Source of the DNA: Hyalella azteca
Taxonomy: Eukaryota; Arthropoda; Malacostraca; Amphipoda; Hyalellidae
Length of the DNA stretch: 64,000 nucleotides
Direction: 5' to 3'
NCBI RefSeq assembly: GCF_000764305.2
Contig: NW_025932486.1
Span: 34,185 to 98,184 of the forward strand
Positions 23,600 through 35,574 of the stretch are shown here, one piece after another. The notes beneath the pieces are model-generated. The model searched no databases, had not been told where the DNA came from, and was given only the letters and a program-made list of their open reading frames with translations. The position numbers and the translations under genes are program-made. Each line of letters begins with the position of its first letter. Position 1 is the stretch's first letter.

Positions 23600-26500
23600 T
23601 TTTGCTGAAAGAAAAACGGCAGAAATTAACGATTTTCCTGGTGGTTAATATTCAGAATCTCAGGCCCAAGTAATATAATCAAACGCAATTAAAAATCGCT
23701 CAAAAAGTTACCACGTGACGATTCATAAATATTTATGCTCGTTGTTATAGTTTCTGGGACCGTTCGGGTGCACATGCTCGAGGTATAACAAGTTTTCTGT
23801 GAGTGAAGACGAAGTTTTTGGGGAGCCTCGCGTGTAGCTATCGAGTCTTCCTCTGACGTCAGCGCAAACAACCATCAGCCAGAATTACAACACTTATTCG
23901 ATGACCTTTGCGATAGCTTGTGTTTGATCAGAGCAATGCGCCCGGAAAGAAAAATTCGTAAACTTTATACGTTTGTTTCTCTTGCAACTTAACGTAGTAT
24001 GAAGAAAGGATTGTTGTTTACTGGCCGAATAACCGCGCAATCGCTGAACAGTCCTATGTTGACCCCTTGATAGCTTGATATTGATTGTTGCCAATTATTG
24101 TGCCCTAATCTTAAGCTAGCTTGCTAAATACCGCAGTGGAACAGACCCAGATTAAACTGAAATTAAACTCATAATGTGCTTCCTAGGCGACTAAAAAACG
24201 AATATTATTTTGGTAGTGGCCATGATTCCGCCTTGAAAGTTTAAATTTAACATTACCTTCAGGCGGGAGGAATTTTACTTTGACCCTAATGAAGCAAATC
24301 AATCTTCAATTGATGATCGCTATTCTTTCGCTATTGATCAAATTGTCTTCGATGAATAACTATACTCTTTTTAATTTTATTTCATTTTGTTTCGTATTTT
24401 ATTAAATTTTATTGGCTGGTAGCAGAATCAGATGACCCGGGAAAATATGAGCTATCTTTATTAATCAAAGCGCTTATTTTGTGTCGCAACTTTCCCACTA
24501 CAACTAAACCAAAAAATTCCGCATATATTTCTGAACATTTACAAAATAATTTGAAATTGACGGAATTTGTGGTTGATAGAAACGAATTTCGTAGAAAATC
24601 GATGATTATTCGGGCCGAGCAATTCTAGTACACCTCCTGATCGGAAACCTACTGAGGTCAGGATGACATACCGCATTGGTATGTCATCAAGATAATCATG
24701 GCATCTGTAAGATCAGAAAACGTTTATTTTCATCGACATAAAAAAGAGAAAAGCATTATCTAATATTTCTATTCATTATTGTTATACCATAAGCTATCTT
24801 TGAGTCTCGGGCTGCACAGATCGCCCCAGAACAACACACGGGTTCGCTTGATGCTCTGAGTTAATCTACTAAATTAAAATAGCAAATTTGTCTTTTTGTG
24901 AATAAATATATTCAAATGAGTTCATATCTTTATTTATAATGAAGCTCATCTCCTTCAAATGACATATTTCTGAATGTGAATCCTTAAAAACTTGGTCAAA
25001 TAGCACTGAATGAGGCAAAATACATCTGTTTAATTGCATCGTTGAACTAATTCAAGGTTGACTCATGCACATCTCACAGCTTTATGCGGATGTTGTGTAT
25101 TGTTCAGCCTGTGACATCACAGGTCACAAGCGTATGCATTACTCGTGAATGTCATTCAAAAATTATCTTCTTTGAACTCACCTCATAAATAACTGACCTC
25201 CTCGAATACTCTGAAAAAGTTTTCACAATGTCAACTATAGTCTTGCTTAACACATTGCCGGTGTCAAAATACGCAAAAATACAATTATTTCCTGCGGTTA
25301 ATAAAATAAACGGATAAGAAAACGACCAAAAGAATTTACTGTCGTTTAATGGTTGTTAATGGCGGCCATTTGGCCGAATGTCATAAAAGTGAAGTGCCCA
25401 TAGATTATACGTTTTCGTCAAGCTAGTATTAGTGCATCTCTTAATGTCATAGTTTACATTTCTTTTTAAAATCTATATGAAATGGCCACACAGTGAAAGA
25501 GTAAAGCAATATCGATTTGAAATTAAGAGGATATGCATCCAAAAGGTATAAACCATGAATAATATTCATATATATAGATGCAAAAATCCACTCGCCCGAC
25601 GAAAACGGAATTTCTTGAGGACGCTTTCGTTTATTCAGATATTTAGACGGATGATCAGAGAAGTGGCGGCCATTTGCGAAGCACAAAGTTGATCAATCAG
25701 CCTCGGGAGATTTATTTTCCGTTTTTTTTTTTAACTTCCGTACGAACGAATTAGATTATTTTGCTGGTATGGTTAAGAACAAGACTTGTTGCATTATATG
25801 GACTAATTTTTACAAAATTTTAAATGGTACACTTTGTTTTAATTAATTCAAAAACAGACTCTTAAGTCTTAAACATGTGTTTGATGACACTAACGACATT
25901 CGTTTATGTTTTCCGATATGCGCAGAACAATGAAAAAAGAAGATGTTTCGAAGATGCGCAGAATAATGTCAAAATTTCTCGAAGCGTGAGTCAACCTTGC
26001 ATAGTTCAAACATGGTTTAAATGATTGTACGTTCCTTCAGATCGTTCTCATATCCTCACGAGAGATTCAGGAGATTCATGCGTACATCAATGGTTTTAAC
26101 TGCTGCATAAATGCAAACATAATATATCATAATGATGTAAGCCGATAACGACGGCCATCTACTAAAGAGCGATATATATCTGTGAAACAAGATGATGAAT
26201 ACAAGGTTGAGCAATTTTTCGGGAGGCAAGCTTTTTCTCACTAAACTGTGTATAGTTCTTCTTGCCTGGCATGAATGTGACCTGATCTTCCTGTTAGCAA
26301 GACTAATTATCACTGAATATTTGCTGAAATTTGATTTTAAATGTTGAATGCGGCCATTCCCGTTCATTCTAATTCTCTAAGGGAAAGGAATCTTTTGTAA
26401 TTTATAGCACAGATGAATAATCCATAAAATAATGATTTCCGATAAATTGAAAATGTCTTGACTCTCATTTTCAGTTCATAGCTTGACAAGAAAATCGAAC

Positions 26501-26874
26501 GGTACCGTACGTATCAGTCAAAATTATTACTTTGCCATTTGAATTCATTTCCACCATGTGCAGAGAAATACGAAATAGTGAAGCAGTGAGCAATTTAACT
26601 TGATAAATGGAAAAAAATTGTGAGTTATAGGTCACTCGCTCAGATCAGTCTCGAGATTATTTAATTTTCAAAATACATTTATTGTGGTTTTCATTTAGCC
26701 AATAATTTATTGTCTTCATAAAATAACGATTTCCGATTATCCTAGCATTGTACAAGTTTATTAATGGCAGGAACGATCTAATTTCATCATCTATTAGGAT
26801 TTCCAGTAGCAACTAACATCTATCATAAAAGTCTATAATTTTATCAACAACAAAAAAGTTTGTATAAATAAAAT
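23600..26874. other. Intergenic, no gene recognised
   Basis: AT-rich sequence with short frames only. A perfect small hairpin, gatgacatacc/ggtatgtcatc with a 5-base loop, lies at 24662-24688. The first few hundred bases should hold the lectin promoter (minus strand), but no clear TATA element was identified. Confidence 0.4.
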
Positions 26875-27661
26875 TTATCGCATGAAAGCGTCTTCAGGCC
26901 GTAGACCCCCAGGCTGGATCCAGATGGTGCCTCGGGAGCTCATGCTGCAGTAGGCGTGGTAGTAGCGACCGGGACTGCGGCACCAGTACCACCTGGGACA
27001 CCGACACCGGAACCGGGATTGGAACTCCGTCTTGCACACCTCACTGGTGTAGCAAGTTCGCTGCCAACACAACAACAATAAGCCATTTTACTAGGATTTC
27101 TATTGCAAGTTCGCTGCGAACACAACAACAATGTCATTCTACTAGGATTTCTATTGTAAGTTCGCTGCGAACACAACAACAATGTCATTTTACTAGGGTT
27201 TTTATTGCAAGTTCGCTGCGAACACAACAACAATGTCATTTTACTAGGATTTTTATTGCAAGTTCGCTGCGAACACAACAACAATGAGCTGTTTTACTAG
27301 GATTTTTATTGCGATTCGGGAATTTCTTAACGCTAATTGTGATACTTTGACGTATGGGCATGATAATATGACAAACGGATACCAATTAATAATTTATCTA
27401 TCTTACTGGTGCCGCATATCTGTAGTAAATTATAAATAGACGAAAATTCCATTTTGTGCAAATAGAATAGGATATAATAATTAGATGGCATGTGACTATT
27501 AGAATTAGTACTATTACTTATGTCGCAGTAACTACCATATTCGTATACTCGGTGACGGAAGTTTCAAAGTGCGGGCCTTTCTGGGGCATGCCGTGCGTGA
27601 CGAGCGCCACGCACACCATCGTCACCAGCGCCATCACCAGCACGTCGCCGCGCCCTGCCAT
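26875..27661 (-). CDS. Small secreted Cys-rich peptide, 2 exons
   Basis: Family not recognised. Exon 1 is 27536-27661 and exon 2 is 26875-27060 (minus), joined in phase 0, giving 103 aa. Residues 1-24 form a signal peptide with a long hydrophobic core (VLVMALVTMVCVALVT). The mature part begins near MPQKGPHF. Its six cysteines all lie in exon 2, in the pattern C-x5-C-x9-C-x-C-x5-C-x10-C, within a basic, aromatic context (RCRCPRWYWC, GRYYHAYC). The C-x-C-x5-C-x(9-10)-C-S-M end recalls the second half of prokineticin/astakine cytokines, but the first half is missing, so this is only a hint. An antimicrobial or hormone-like peptide is equally possible. The ATG at 27661 is the first in frame before the signal peptide. 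A further coding exon inside the 475-bp intron is not needed. Confidence 0.6.
27052..27310 (-). repeat. 51-bp tandem array copying the 3' splice site of the Cys-rich peptide gene
   Basis: On the minus strand the acceptor and exon start (tgttggcag followed by cgaacttgc) are repeated upstream. There are four further near-identical units spaced 51, 51, 51 and 53 bp (unit marks at 27105, 27156, 27207 and 27258). Each upstream copy carries its own tgttcgcag acceptor and cgaacttgc. The 51-bp unit is a multiple of three and open in one frame (17-residue repeat). The copy nearest the exon is offset by 53 bp, so using an upstream acceptor would shift the frame. Confidence 0.9.
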
Positions 27662-29339
27662 CCAGTGCTGGTGCAACAGAACAATTCATTGATTAACTGT
27701 TATTCCATACATCAATTGATGAACTCGTATTCTTTATATTCATTGATACACACTTATCGTATAAATATATGTATTTTTGTTCAGGTTATAGTGTGTGTGT
27801 TTGAAGCATGAACTACAAATATATATTGAGGCTGTGAAGACACGTTCCTGGGATACTTCGTTATGGTCGTTATTCTACATACAACGGAAATTTAATTCTC
27901 AAGGAGAGAGAGGATTGGAGGATGAAAGGATTGGAAGATCAAAGGATGGATTGGAGTAGTCAAATGTCTAGGATTGACATTTATTTAGCTGAATATTAAA
28001 ATGAAATACTTTTTTCGTAAGACGCAAAATAGTTTTTTCACGTTTTGAAATTATACCTAAATTGAAGTCCTATCTTACATACAAAGTTCTGGTTTGAGGG
28101 GATTTAATTAAAATATATAGAGGTTTTGTTATTATTAACTGGATTATGGGAATGTCGGTATTGGAATTGTAAAATTACGGTAATAATCAGCCCGAGCCTA
28201 TGCAAAGCTAACCTGCTAGTTCTTTTTATTTGTCGATAAACACTTATTTTGTAGATTTGTTGATGAATCTATATTCTTCACCTTTATTAATTAACTTGAA
28301 TTCTTTACATTCATCAATAAACTCTAATTCTTTACATTTATTATTGAATTCTTTCATGCATCGTCATGTAAAGTAAGTATTGCAGGGGGGAAGAAGTTAA
28401 GATGTCAATGAACATGCTGTTTGGAAGTATGTTTACCCTTTAAACATTAATGCGGAGAGCTCTTTAGAGAATTATTAATTTGTATTCGTCATTAGGCATA
28501 AGTTCTCAAAAATATGTAATAAGTCAAAAATTTAATTTTCGACATTTCACAAAATTTCACCATCGCGAGAGTAAAATTTTATTCCAAGTACTCATCAGTC
28601 AGTAGCAATCTATTGCTGTTCATGCGCTCTCCGCTCTCACATCTAATAACTTCTGTCATTAATCAGGCTTACAAATTTGATAATAAATTTGATGTGTAAC
28701 TAAAGTATAGGGCTTCTATTTACTTACATACAAAACAAGGCTAATATCATTTTTTAGGTCGCAGTATGGTTTTAATCAGCTTCAACCAATATGAATGTAT
28801 GCATGTAATCCTTTATGTTAGCCTACAATTTGAACTAATCCTGACAAAATCGTATCTTAAATAAAATTGTACCGGAACTTCATTAATGTTCAGTTGCGAT
28901 AATTTAATTTACTGTCACTTCCGCTTTAAAGTTAATCAAGGAGCCTGGATATCTTCTTTTAATGAATTTAAATATAAAGTAAGTCTTATAAATTGACTGC
29001 AAAGCTTGCTTGTTTTTCAGGCTTGGTGCCAAATGTATGACGTCACGAGGGACAAGTTTACTCCCCCTCCCCCACCACTCCCTTGTGTCAGCTTTAAACT
29101 CTCCGGCACTCACGCGCCTTGCCGCTCCAGCTTCCCCTTTTTTGGACTCAAGAAACGTAATTCGTTTTTGCGTACAGTTAGGACGGCACTCAAAGAGCAA
29201 ATGTAAGTGACGATATTTAAATGTTCAGAATAATACAGTAATACAAGTGTGTTTAAGAAACCTTTGCTCGAATTCAAATTAAAAAGTTTTGGAAATTTCT
29301 CACTTCCCTTCCCAACCTAGGAGCGAACTAATTATATTT
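27662..29339. other. Intergenic, no gene recognised
   Basis: AT-rich. A repeated 'gattggaggatgaaaggatt' motif lies at about 27912-27955. A less AT-rich patch at 29010-29200 is open on several frames but has no recognisable motif or splice context. Confidence 0.4.
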
Positions 29340-29607
29340 AATTACAGTAGAATAGCGGTGTCAGCTTTGAATAGGTGGTTAGACCTATTCTCGATTCGCT
29401 GGACATCGCAGAATAATCACAGCTTGTTGCGGTCTCGCACACGCAACTCACGGCTCCATTTTCGCTGTGCTTGACCATGCACCCGGTCTCCCCCAGATTC
29501 CAGCAGAACTGTCCCAGGTAGCTGGGATCGAAACCATACATCACTGCTCTAATTTTGCTAATCAGCTGAACTGTAACCACAGGGGGCCAGTAACCCAACT
29601 GTAGCAT
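29340..29607 (-). mobile_element. Full-length dimeric tRNA-derived SINE
   Basis: Same two-module design as 12730-12985. The first module has ggtttcgatccc, the second a gagaccgggtgcatggtcaa head with a gtgcgagacc B-box-like part. Then come gattattctgcgatgt, gaatcgagaataggtctaac and gctgacaccgctattctact. It is open in one minus frame and could be mistaken for a Cys-rich exon, but the base-level match to the other SINE explains it. Confidence 0.85.
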
Positions 29608-31906
29608 TTCATTATATAAATAATTAGAGGAATCGAGAAGATAACAATAAGTTTATTAGTTGCAAAATGACTTGCTAGTCTTGAGATAACAATGATATGA
29701 AACTTCGCCCTACTCTGCCATATAGTTTGAATAAAATAAAATCCAAAATCTTTTCCCTTAGTATCCGCGATTTTTCCCCTTCGTAAATTTGCTGCAACTG
29801 TAAAACCACTGAAATTAAAGATGCGAGACATGAGGTTAATTCCGCATACGGGAATAAAAAGTTAGAAATTGTAAATATTATATGAACTCACGTGATTTTA
29901 AAATTGATTTAAAGAGAGAAAACGGTCCGGCTAGCTATGGTGGGCATGAGGGCGAGTGCTACTAGAGTGCAATGTTTACCCTACCACGACTCAGCTCCTA
30001 CTAACGATGCCTTGCGCAGGAATCAGGATGCCTTGCGCTGCAAACGCGCCTCCTTCAAAAAATACAAGATGCGCTTCAGACACTTGGCAAGGACCTGAAC
30101 ATTCAGTAGGACCGATCCTGCAGTTAAATACTTTATTCCCTTTATTCAGGAGTTAATATTTTACATTAAAATATGCCGTAACATTTATCATGGTATACGG
30201 TACACCAACGTGCCTACCCGGCATACCGGCAAAGGAAACTACCCGGCAAAGGTACGGGTAGTATCCTGTAACAAATTTGCATGAATTTTTGCTATTTTTA
30301 ATTCTAACTCCTGAAAATTTTTAAAAATGGTTCTTTATGATAATTTGCGTCACTTTTATTGGCACAAAAAATTTTTCGTTCAACGAATTCGATGATGATT
30401 TTTTATAATCAAGTGAAACAGTGATTCCACTTTTTCTAATCACGGTATTTGTAGTATATTAATTTACGCTATAATAGAACAAAAATTTTCATCAATTAAA
30501 CTTTTCTCCAGATGGAGAACATATCATCATCGCCGCCTCTCATTGCGGTGCCAAGCTAAGACTTTTTGCTCAAGGGCGCAACGGAAAACAGGATGTAGCC
30601 TGTAGCAGACGACTCAGTGCTGTGCAGGACGTGGTGTGGTTGTGTGGAGCTCGGCTTCGGTGTTAACCCGCTTCAGTAGCCGGTCATCTTTCTCGACCGT
30701 AGTTCCACAGGAGCTGTGATATGGATTTAACATAATAATAATATGTACAAACCACAATCATTAGGCCGTTGCATAAGTTAAATTTCTGTTTACGCCTCAT
30801 GTACATCATTGTATGAGTTGTATTGTTGGAGGTGAAAATCATGACATTTGATTTGTTCCTGTCAGGAGCAAACAAAATTGAATAGTTAATTTAATATTTC
30901 ACTCCAGTGATAACTGAGGGCAAATCTGGTAGTAAAGGCAAAATTAGTCGCACAGAGCTCTGATAGGAGTGAACAATAATTATTTGTGCAAAATGCTAGC
31001 AGCTAATTGCATCTCAAATCTGTAATTTGGATTATTCACTGAAAAATAATCCACCTACAGTTCGCCACACTCCTGAGTCCTGATATACCTACGTCTGTTT
31101 TACTGACGATTAGTAAAATGCAGTTTCTAGATTTATAGTCTCATTTTTTCTTCTCGGTGTAGCTAAGTTTGTAATTAAGTTTTATCAATTCAGAAGTAGA
31201 TCATACAACCAAAATGCTAGCGGCAAGAGAGCCAAGTGGAGGATGGGGCTTGAAAGAGACTTGAGAGCACAAAGCTCTTCTGTTGCGTGGCTGCTGCTCG
31301 AGGTGCCGTTGTGCTCTTCTTCATTGATATGAATAGTCAGTTGCGAAATACTGCTCATCCCGTTACGTGCAATCAAATTAAACATCCGACGTCTTCGAGT
31401 ATGAATTGCCGTGCGTGCGGCTGATTTAAAATACGAAAATAATTTACAGCCAACCGCACTCGACACCTGCTGTGTCGCTATCATGTAACACTCATTCTCC
31501 GTGCATTAGTCGTTTTTTGTTCGATTGCATGTTATAGGCGCATCAAACTTAGCAAATATTCAATCTTTTCCTACTTTAATAGTGATGAAATTAACTTGAA
31601 GATATCAAATCCTTTATATTCAAACATTGGAACGAGTGCAGCCAAGAATTTTGAGTGTTTGAGAGAAAGGAACCTGTGAAGAGTCCACCCTCGCAGCATG
31701 GGCTAAAGCTTAGCACACTTATTACAGAAATGAATCATCCTCTTCACATTTAAAAATTTTACAGGTTTTTTTAGTGATATATGTCTCCTTAGATTTCAAC
31801 GATTCGCTTTACCAGCGCTTTTTAAGTAAAGAATCAACCTGCCTGTTTTAAATCCTTTTGATCTTAGTTAATTATCAAATTTGTAGAGTAAAAAACCTAT
31901 TGAAAG
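29608..31906. other. Intergenic upstream of the p130Cas locus; no gene recognised
   Basis: AT-rich sequence with some less AT-rich patches (about 29940-30110, 30520-30690, 31200-31480) that show no conserved motif. Short 'cccggca' repeats occur at 30210-30250. The stretch just before 31907 would be the 5'UTR/promoter of the first long p130Cas exon. Confidence 0.35.
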
Positions 31907-33403
31907 ATGGTTAAATGGTATGTAGACCCTAGTTTTGCAACATCTTCAAAAACGTTTGAGGAAAGCAACAAAATATCGAAGCGAAAACATTTTTTCAGAA
32001 GACGAAAGAAAAAATCCAAAAATAGAGATTACGAAGAGCCATCAATATCCAAGAAAATTGACGAATCACAGACCAACAAAGATGCAATGGTGGCAGTCAC
32101 GAGGAGCTCAAGTGATGCATCGTTTTCGTTCTGGGAGGAAGACAGCGCTGCTTGTGACATATCATTCAAGATTGAAGAGATAACATCCACAGTTGAGAGC
32201 AATCTAGCTTTGGAAGATCATAAAGCACACGATGGAGTGTTTACTTTATTGCCTTCCTCATGCTTGAAATTGGACCCGGCTGAGCTAACAGAAGTCAAAA
32301 ACACTGAAGTACTAAGTGGCGGTACTCAACTTCACACAACACTTGAATTACCTAAAGAAAATATTGCTTCTTTACGTGAAATTTGTTGCAATGAAGTTCC
32401 GCTTACAGTGGCGAGCACACTGACTAGTCCGTCTGTTCCATCCACGGGCATTGAGTCTCTAGCAGCCCCTCGTCCAGATGTCAGGCGGAGCTCGACAAAC
32501 GCAGCAGTCCACGACCCAGTGAAACGTCATGCTGTCGTGGACTTACTCGATTTTGACATCAACGAGCTATTAGGTGGATTATCTGAAGGAGTCACGTATT
32601 CAAATTTCCCAGAGAAGACTCCAGAAGTGGGAGGAGACGTTGCACGAAATCAAGCAAAACCCTCTGCAGTTGAAGCACAACCTGTACGTAGTACAAAGTT
32701 GGAGCGTTTCGCTGATAATGGAATGACAGATGAGCGCAGAATTGTTCAATTAAATTACAGTCTGCAAGATGAGTGCAGCACGACTTATGATGACATTAGT
32801 ACACGTACAATGACTAAACCACTTTCAATTCCTCCAAAACGTTGCAAGATGCACAATGTTGATGGATTTAGTAACCCAAAGAATACGCCTTCAGTTGGCG
32901 CTAAAGCAACGTCTAGAACGTTGGAAGTGACTGTTCAGGAAGACTATTGCCATCCAGTGGTTCCTCATACCCAAGTCACACTCAGACCAGTAAACATGAA
33001 CCCGGTGCAGCATTGCATGCCTATTTCTGTGTCGAAACTCCGGTTTAATGATGCTAATGCAGTGCAATCAAAGACTCCTCCCTGTACAAATCGAGACCTG
33101 CTTCTTGAAAGTTTGTTGCGGTCTCTTTCAAGCGAAGCCTGGCAACTTGAATCAACTGCTGTATTTAATGCTAATCGCACGCGAGGACTGCACTGCTACG
33201 ATGAAGAATCTCCCAGGGAGTGTCAGGTTGAGTCAAAATCTCTAATAGAAATTTTGGAGAGCACTTTGAACGTAGCGCCCGAGTATCCCAAAGAAAAGCC
33301 AACGGAAAATAATAGAAAAGTGCCTCCAAAATCTCGACGTCCCGCACCTGCAGAATACGACAAGATTAAAAATTTAAACTTGGGGAAACGGTGGAAGAAT
33401 GTG
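31907..33403 (+). CDS. Candidate alternative first exon of p130Cas (499 codons, LD-like motifs)
   Basis: A single long open exon. It starts at ATG 31907 and runs 499 codons to AATGTG|gtgagt at 33403/33404, a near-ideal donor in phase 0. Without splicing it would stop three codons later. The next plus-strand phase-0 acceptor with a recognised domain is the p130Cas SH3 exon at 57418. Joining gives KNV|NCVARALYNNV, resembling the start of vertebrate Cas proteins (N-V/L then ARALYDNV). The chain is mostly low-complexity and Ser/Thr-rich. It has a polybasic patch at residues 24-40 (RRRKKKSK), YEEP and YCHP, and three motifs like paxillin LD motifs: INELLGGL (218-225), LESLLRSL (400-407) and IEILESTL (447-454). 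It has no signal peptide or membrane segment. It could instead be a separate gene; the link needs RNA data. Confidence 0.6.
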
Positions 33404-33689
33404 GTGAGTAGATAGATCAATAAAAGTTTGCATGCTGTGTACCAGTGAAAATTTACGTCATGAGGGCATGTATAATTTAAATCTAGTTTCGATTTTTTCC
33501 TTAATTTGCGGGGAAAATAGGGTTAACAAGTATAATAACTTGTGTTTATTTTCGCACATGTAAATAAATATTGCAAAAAATCAAGATCAAGTTCATAACT
33601 AATATGTATTAGCATCAGGTAGTTACGGTAATCATTTTCAAATATAAAGGGTTCGCATGGAAAAGTTTTAGAGAGTTTGATACCGGTCC

Positions 33690-33902
33690 GACACTTCAGC
33701 GAACTCGCGTGCGAACTCGCCTGCGAGCTCGAATGGAAAACCTAACTTAATTTTCAACTCTGGCACGCATAACTCCGTCAATAATGGACGGATTTTCTTC
33801 AAATTTGAAATATAAGTAGATAATATCAGTACGCTGCGGAGGGAAGTTGAAAATGAAGTTCGAGCTCGCAGGCGAGTTCGCACGCGAGTTCGCTGAAGTG
33901 TC
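33690..33902. mobile_element. MITE-like element with perfect 44-bp inverted repeats
   Basis: 33690-33733 and 33859-33902 are perfect reverse complements (gacacttcagcgaactcgcg inward to gagctcgaa). Weaker inverted similarity continues inward (aacttaattttcaact). The arms are GC-rich against an AT-rich background. The total span is 213 bp with no coding capacity. It is probably a non-autonomous DNA transposon. Confidence 0.8.
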
Positions 33903-34424
33903 GAATCGGTGAGTTTGATCCGTACGTGCTAAAAAAAATGTGCACAAATGACATTTCACAGTGTTCAGCAATCAATTAAGGACTATATCGTTCGTTTTAG
34001 TTTTTAGTTTTAGCATGTATGTACTTTATTTGATCGTTTTAATTTAGATCTAATATAGCAAACCCAGTATTATTTTTGAGACTGATTTTCTTGCACTATG
34101 CGAAGATATTTTTTCACAATACTCGTAACTTTTATATTTTAATTACACAATATTTGTTACGTAAGTTCTACGTAATCTGCGGATTTTCATCAGCTCGTAG
34201 GGAATCAATCGTGCGAATTTTAATTCATTCAGAGAGAAAAAAAAACGATGTGGCTCGACATATGCATGCACGTTTTATGCAAACAATAGGAACCATTGAG
34301 ATGGACACGAACTTGCTTGCTTCACTAGCGACGTTTTTCTGTAGCATGGCAACAGCGAAAAACTTACCCACCTGCGGTTCATTATATATATTGCACCACA
34401 AAAACGTACGTTTTCAAAAAATGA

Positions 34425-34606
34425 AAAACGTTTCGGAGACCAGTTCCATCGTCAGTTCGATAAATCTAGAACACAAATACAGTTAGAAAATTAATAAAGT
34501 TTGGAGTCATAAGAAAAAAAAACAAAAACAACTTTATTAATTTTCTGACTGTATTTGTGTTCTAGATTTATCGAACTGACGATGGAGCTGGTCTCCTAAA
34601 CGTTTT
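34425..34606. repeat. Long intronic hairpin, 76-bp arms, 30-bp loop
   Basis: 34425-34500 and 34531-34606 are near-perfect reverse complements (ggagaccagttccatcgtca pairs with tgacgatggagctggtctcc). If the 31907 exon is used, this lies in the first p130Cas intron and would fold in the pre-mRNA. It may be a foldback element. Confidence 0.8.
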
Positions 34607-35486
34607 CAATAGAGAAATGCTGAATTTTTGTGGAGTTTTCTTCGCTTTTAAATTTCTACTGAATCTGCGATTCAAGCAATCTAGTGACATTATTTAAAAA
34701 AAATGATTCCTATATCTAAAATTCATAATATAATCCCCCGTCTATTTACAAACATGAGAACTAATTGGAGTTTGATACGAAACATTCGTTCGTGACTGAA
34801 AAAGTATACGTGTCTTTAATATAATGCAAAACTTTCCTTGTGCTTTGAGAAGGAGCCGGTATTCGGGTAGATTCAAACTCTGAAAGCAAACAAAAAGCTT
34901 CAGCTCATGTGAATAAAACAAAACAGTGCCGCTGGTTTGGAAAAAAAACGTACAGTTGCGGTGTTATACTCTAACTTATGTTTGCAAACGGAGAACTACT
35001 TCTCATAAGGGCAGGGCAGGTTAACAGTAAAATGCATATGTTGTCAGTGCGCTTCATATCATGCAGCAATGCAATACGTGTTAGCCATTAGTGCGTTATA
35101 GTTATTGGAGCGTTTGTTCCAAGGTACATAGCATCAATTCTTCAGTGTATTCATCCAAAATACCGGTTTATGAAATAGATTTTTTTGTATAATCTTCCGT
35201 CTATTATAAATTAAATATTCGGCGTTTTAGTGAATTACAACGTTGGTTAGTATTTGCAGGGTAATTTCTACAAACCGATAACAATTAACTGATAGCTTGT
35301 CGATACCAGATGAATATTTTCCGCAATCCAGGCTGTACACAGAGACGTCAGAAGGCCTGCAGCTGCGCCGGCCGCGACCTTATAAGGACCGTCGGGCTCA
35401 GAAGACGCCACTGATTAAACGACGGCGCGCTCACCCTGAGCAGTGTACCCGCATGCCTGCAGCACAAACAACTATTTGTTCAGTGC

Positions 35487-35541
35487 CATATTGCGGCCAC
35501 AGCATGTAATATATATATGACACGTGCGGTCATAGTATGTA

Positions 35542-35574
<33 letters not shown>

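Noticed and set aside
24662..24688. Perfect 11-bp hairpin with a 5-base loop, terminator-like.
   Set aside because: Rho-independent terminators do not apply to this genome, no gene lies next to it and no T-run follows; probably a chance palindrome or repeat scrap.
27569..27811. Plus-strand frames over the Cys-rich peptide exon 1.
   Set aside because: They are antisense to the signal-peptide exon; the minus strand has the signal peptide, donor and matching second exon.
29338..29607. Minus-strand open frame with many cysteines (C-x7-C-x11-C-x-C-x5-C), at first taken for a paralogue of the Cys-rich peptide exon.
   Set aside because: Base-level comparison shows it is the dimeric SINE also found at 12730-12985; the open frame is accidental.
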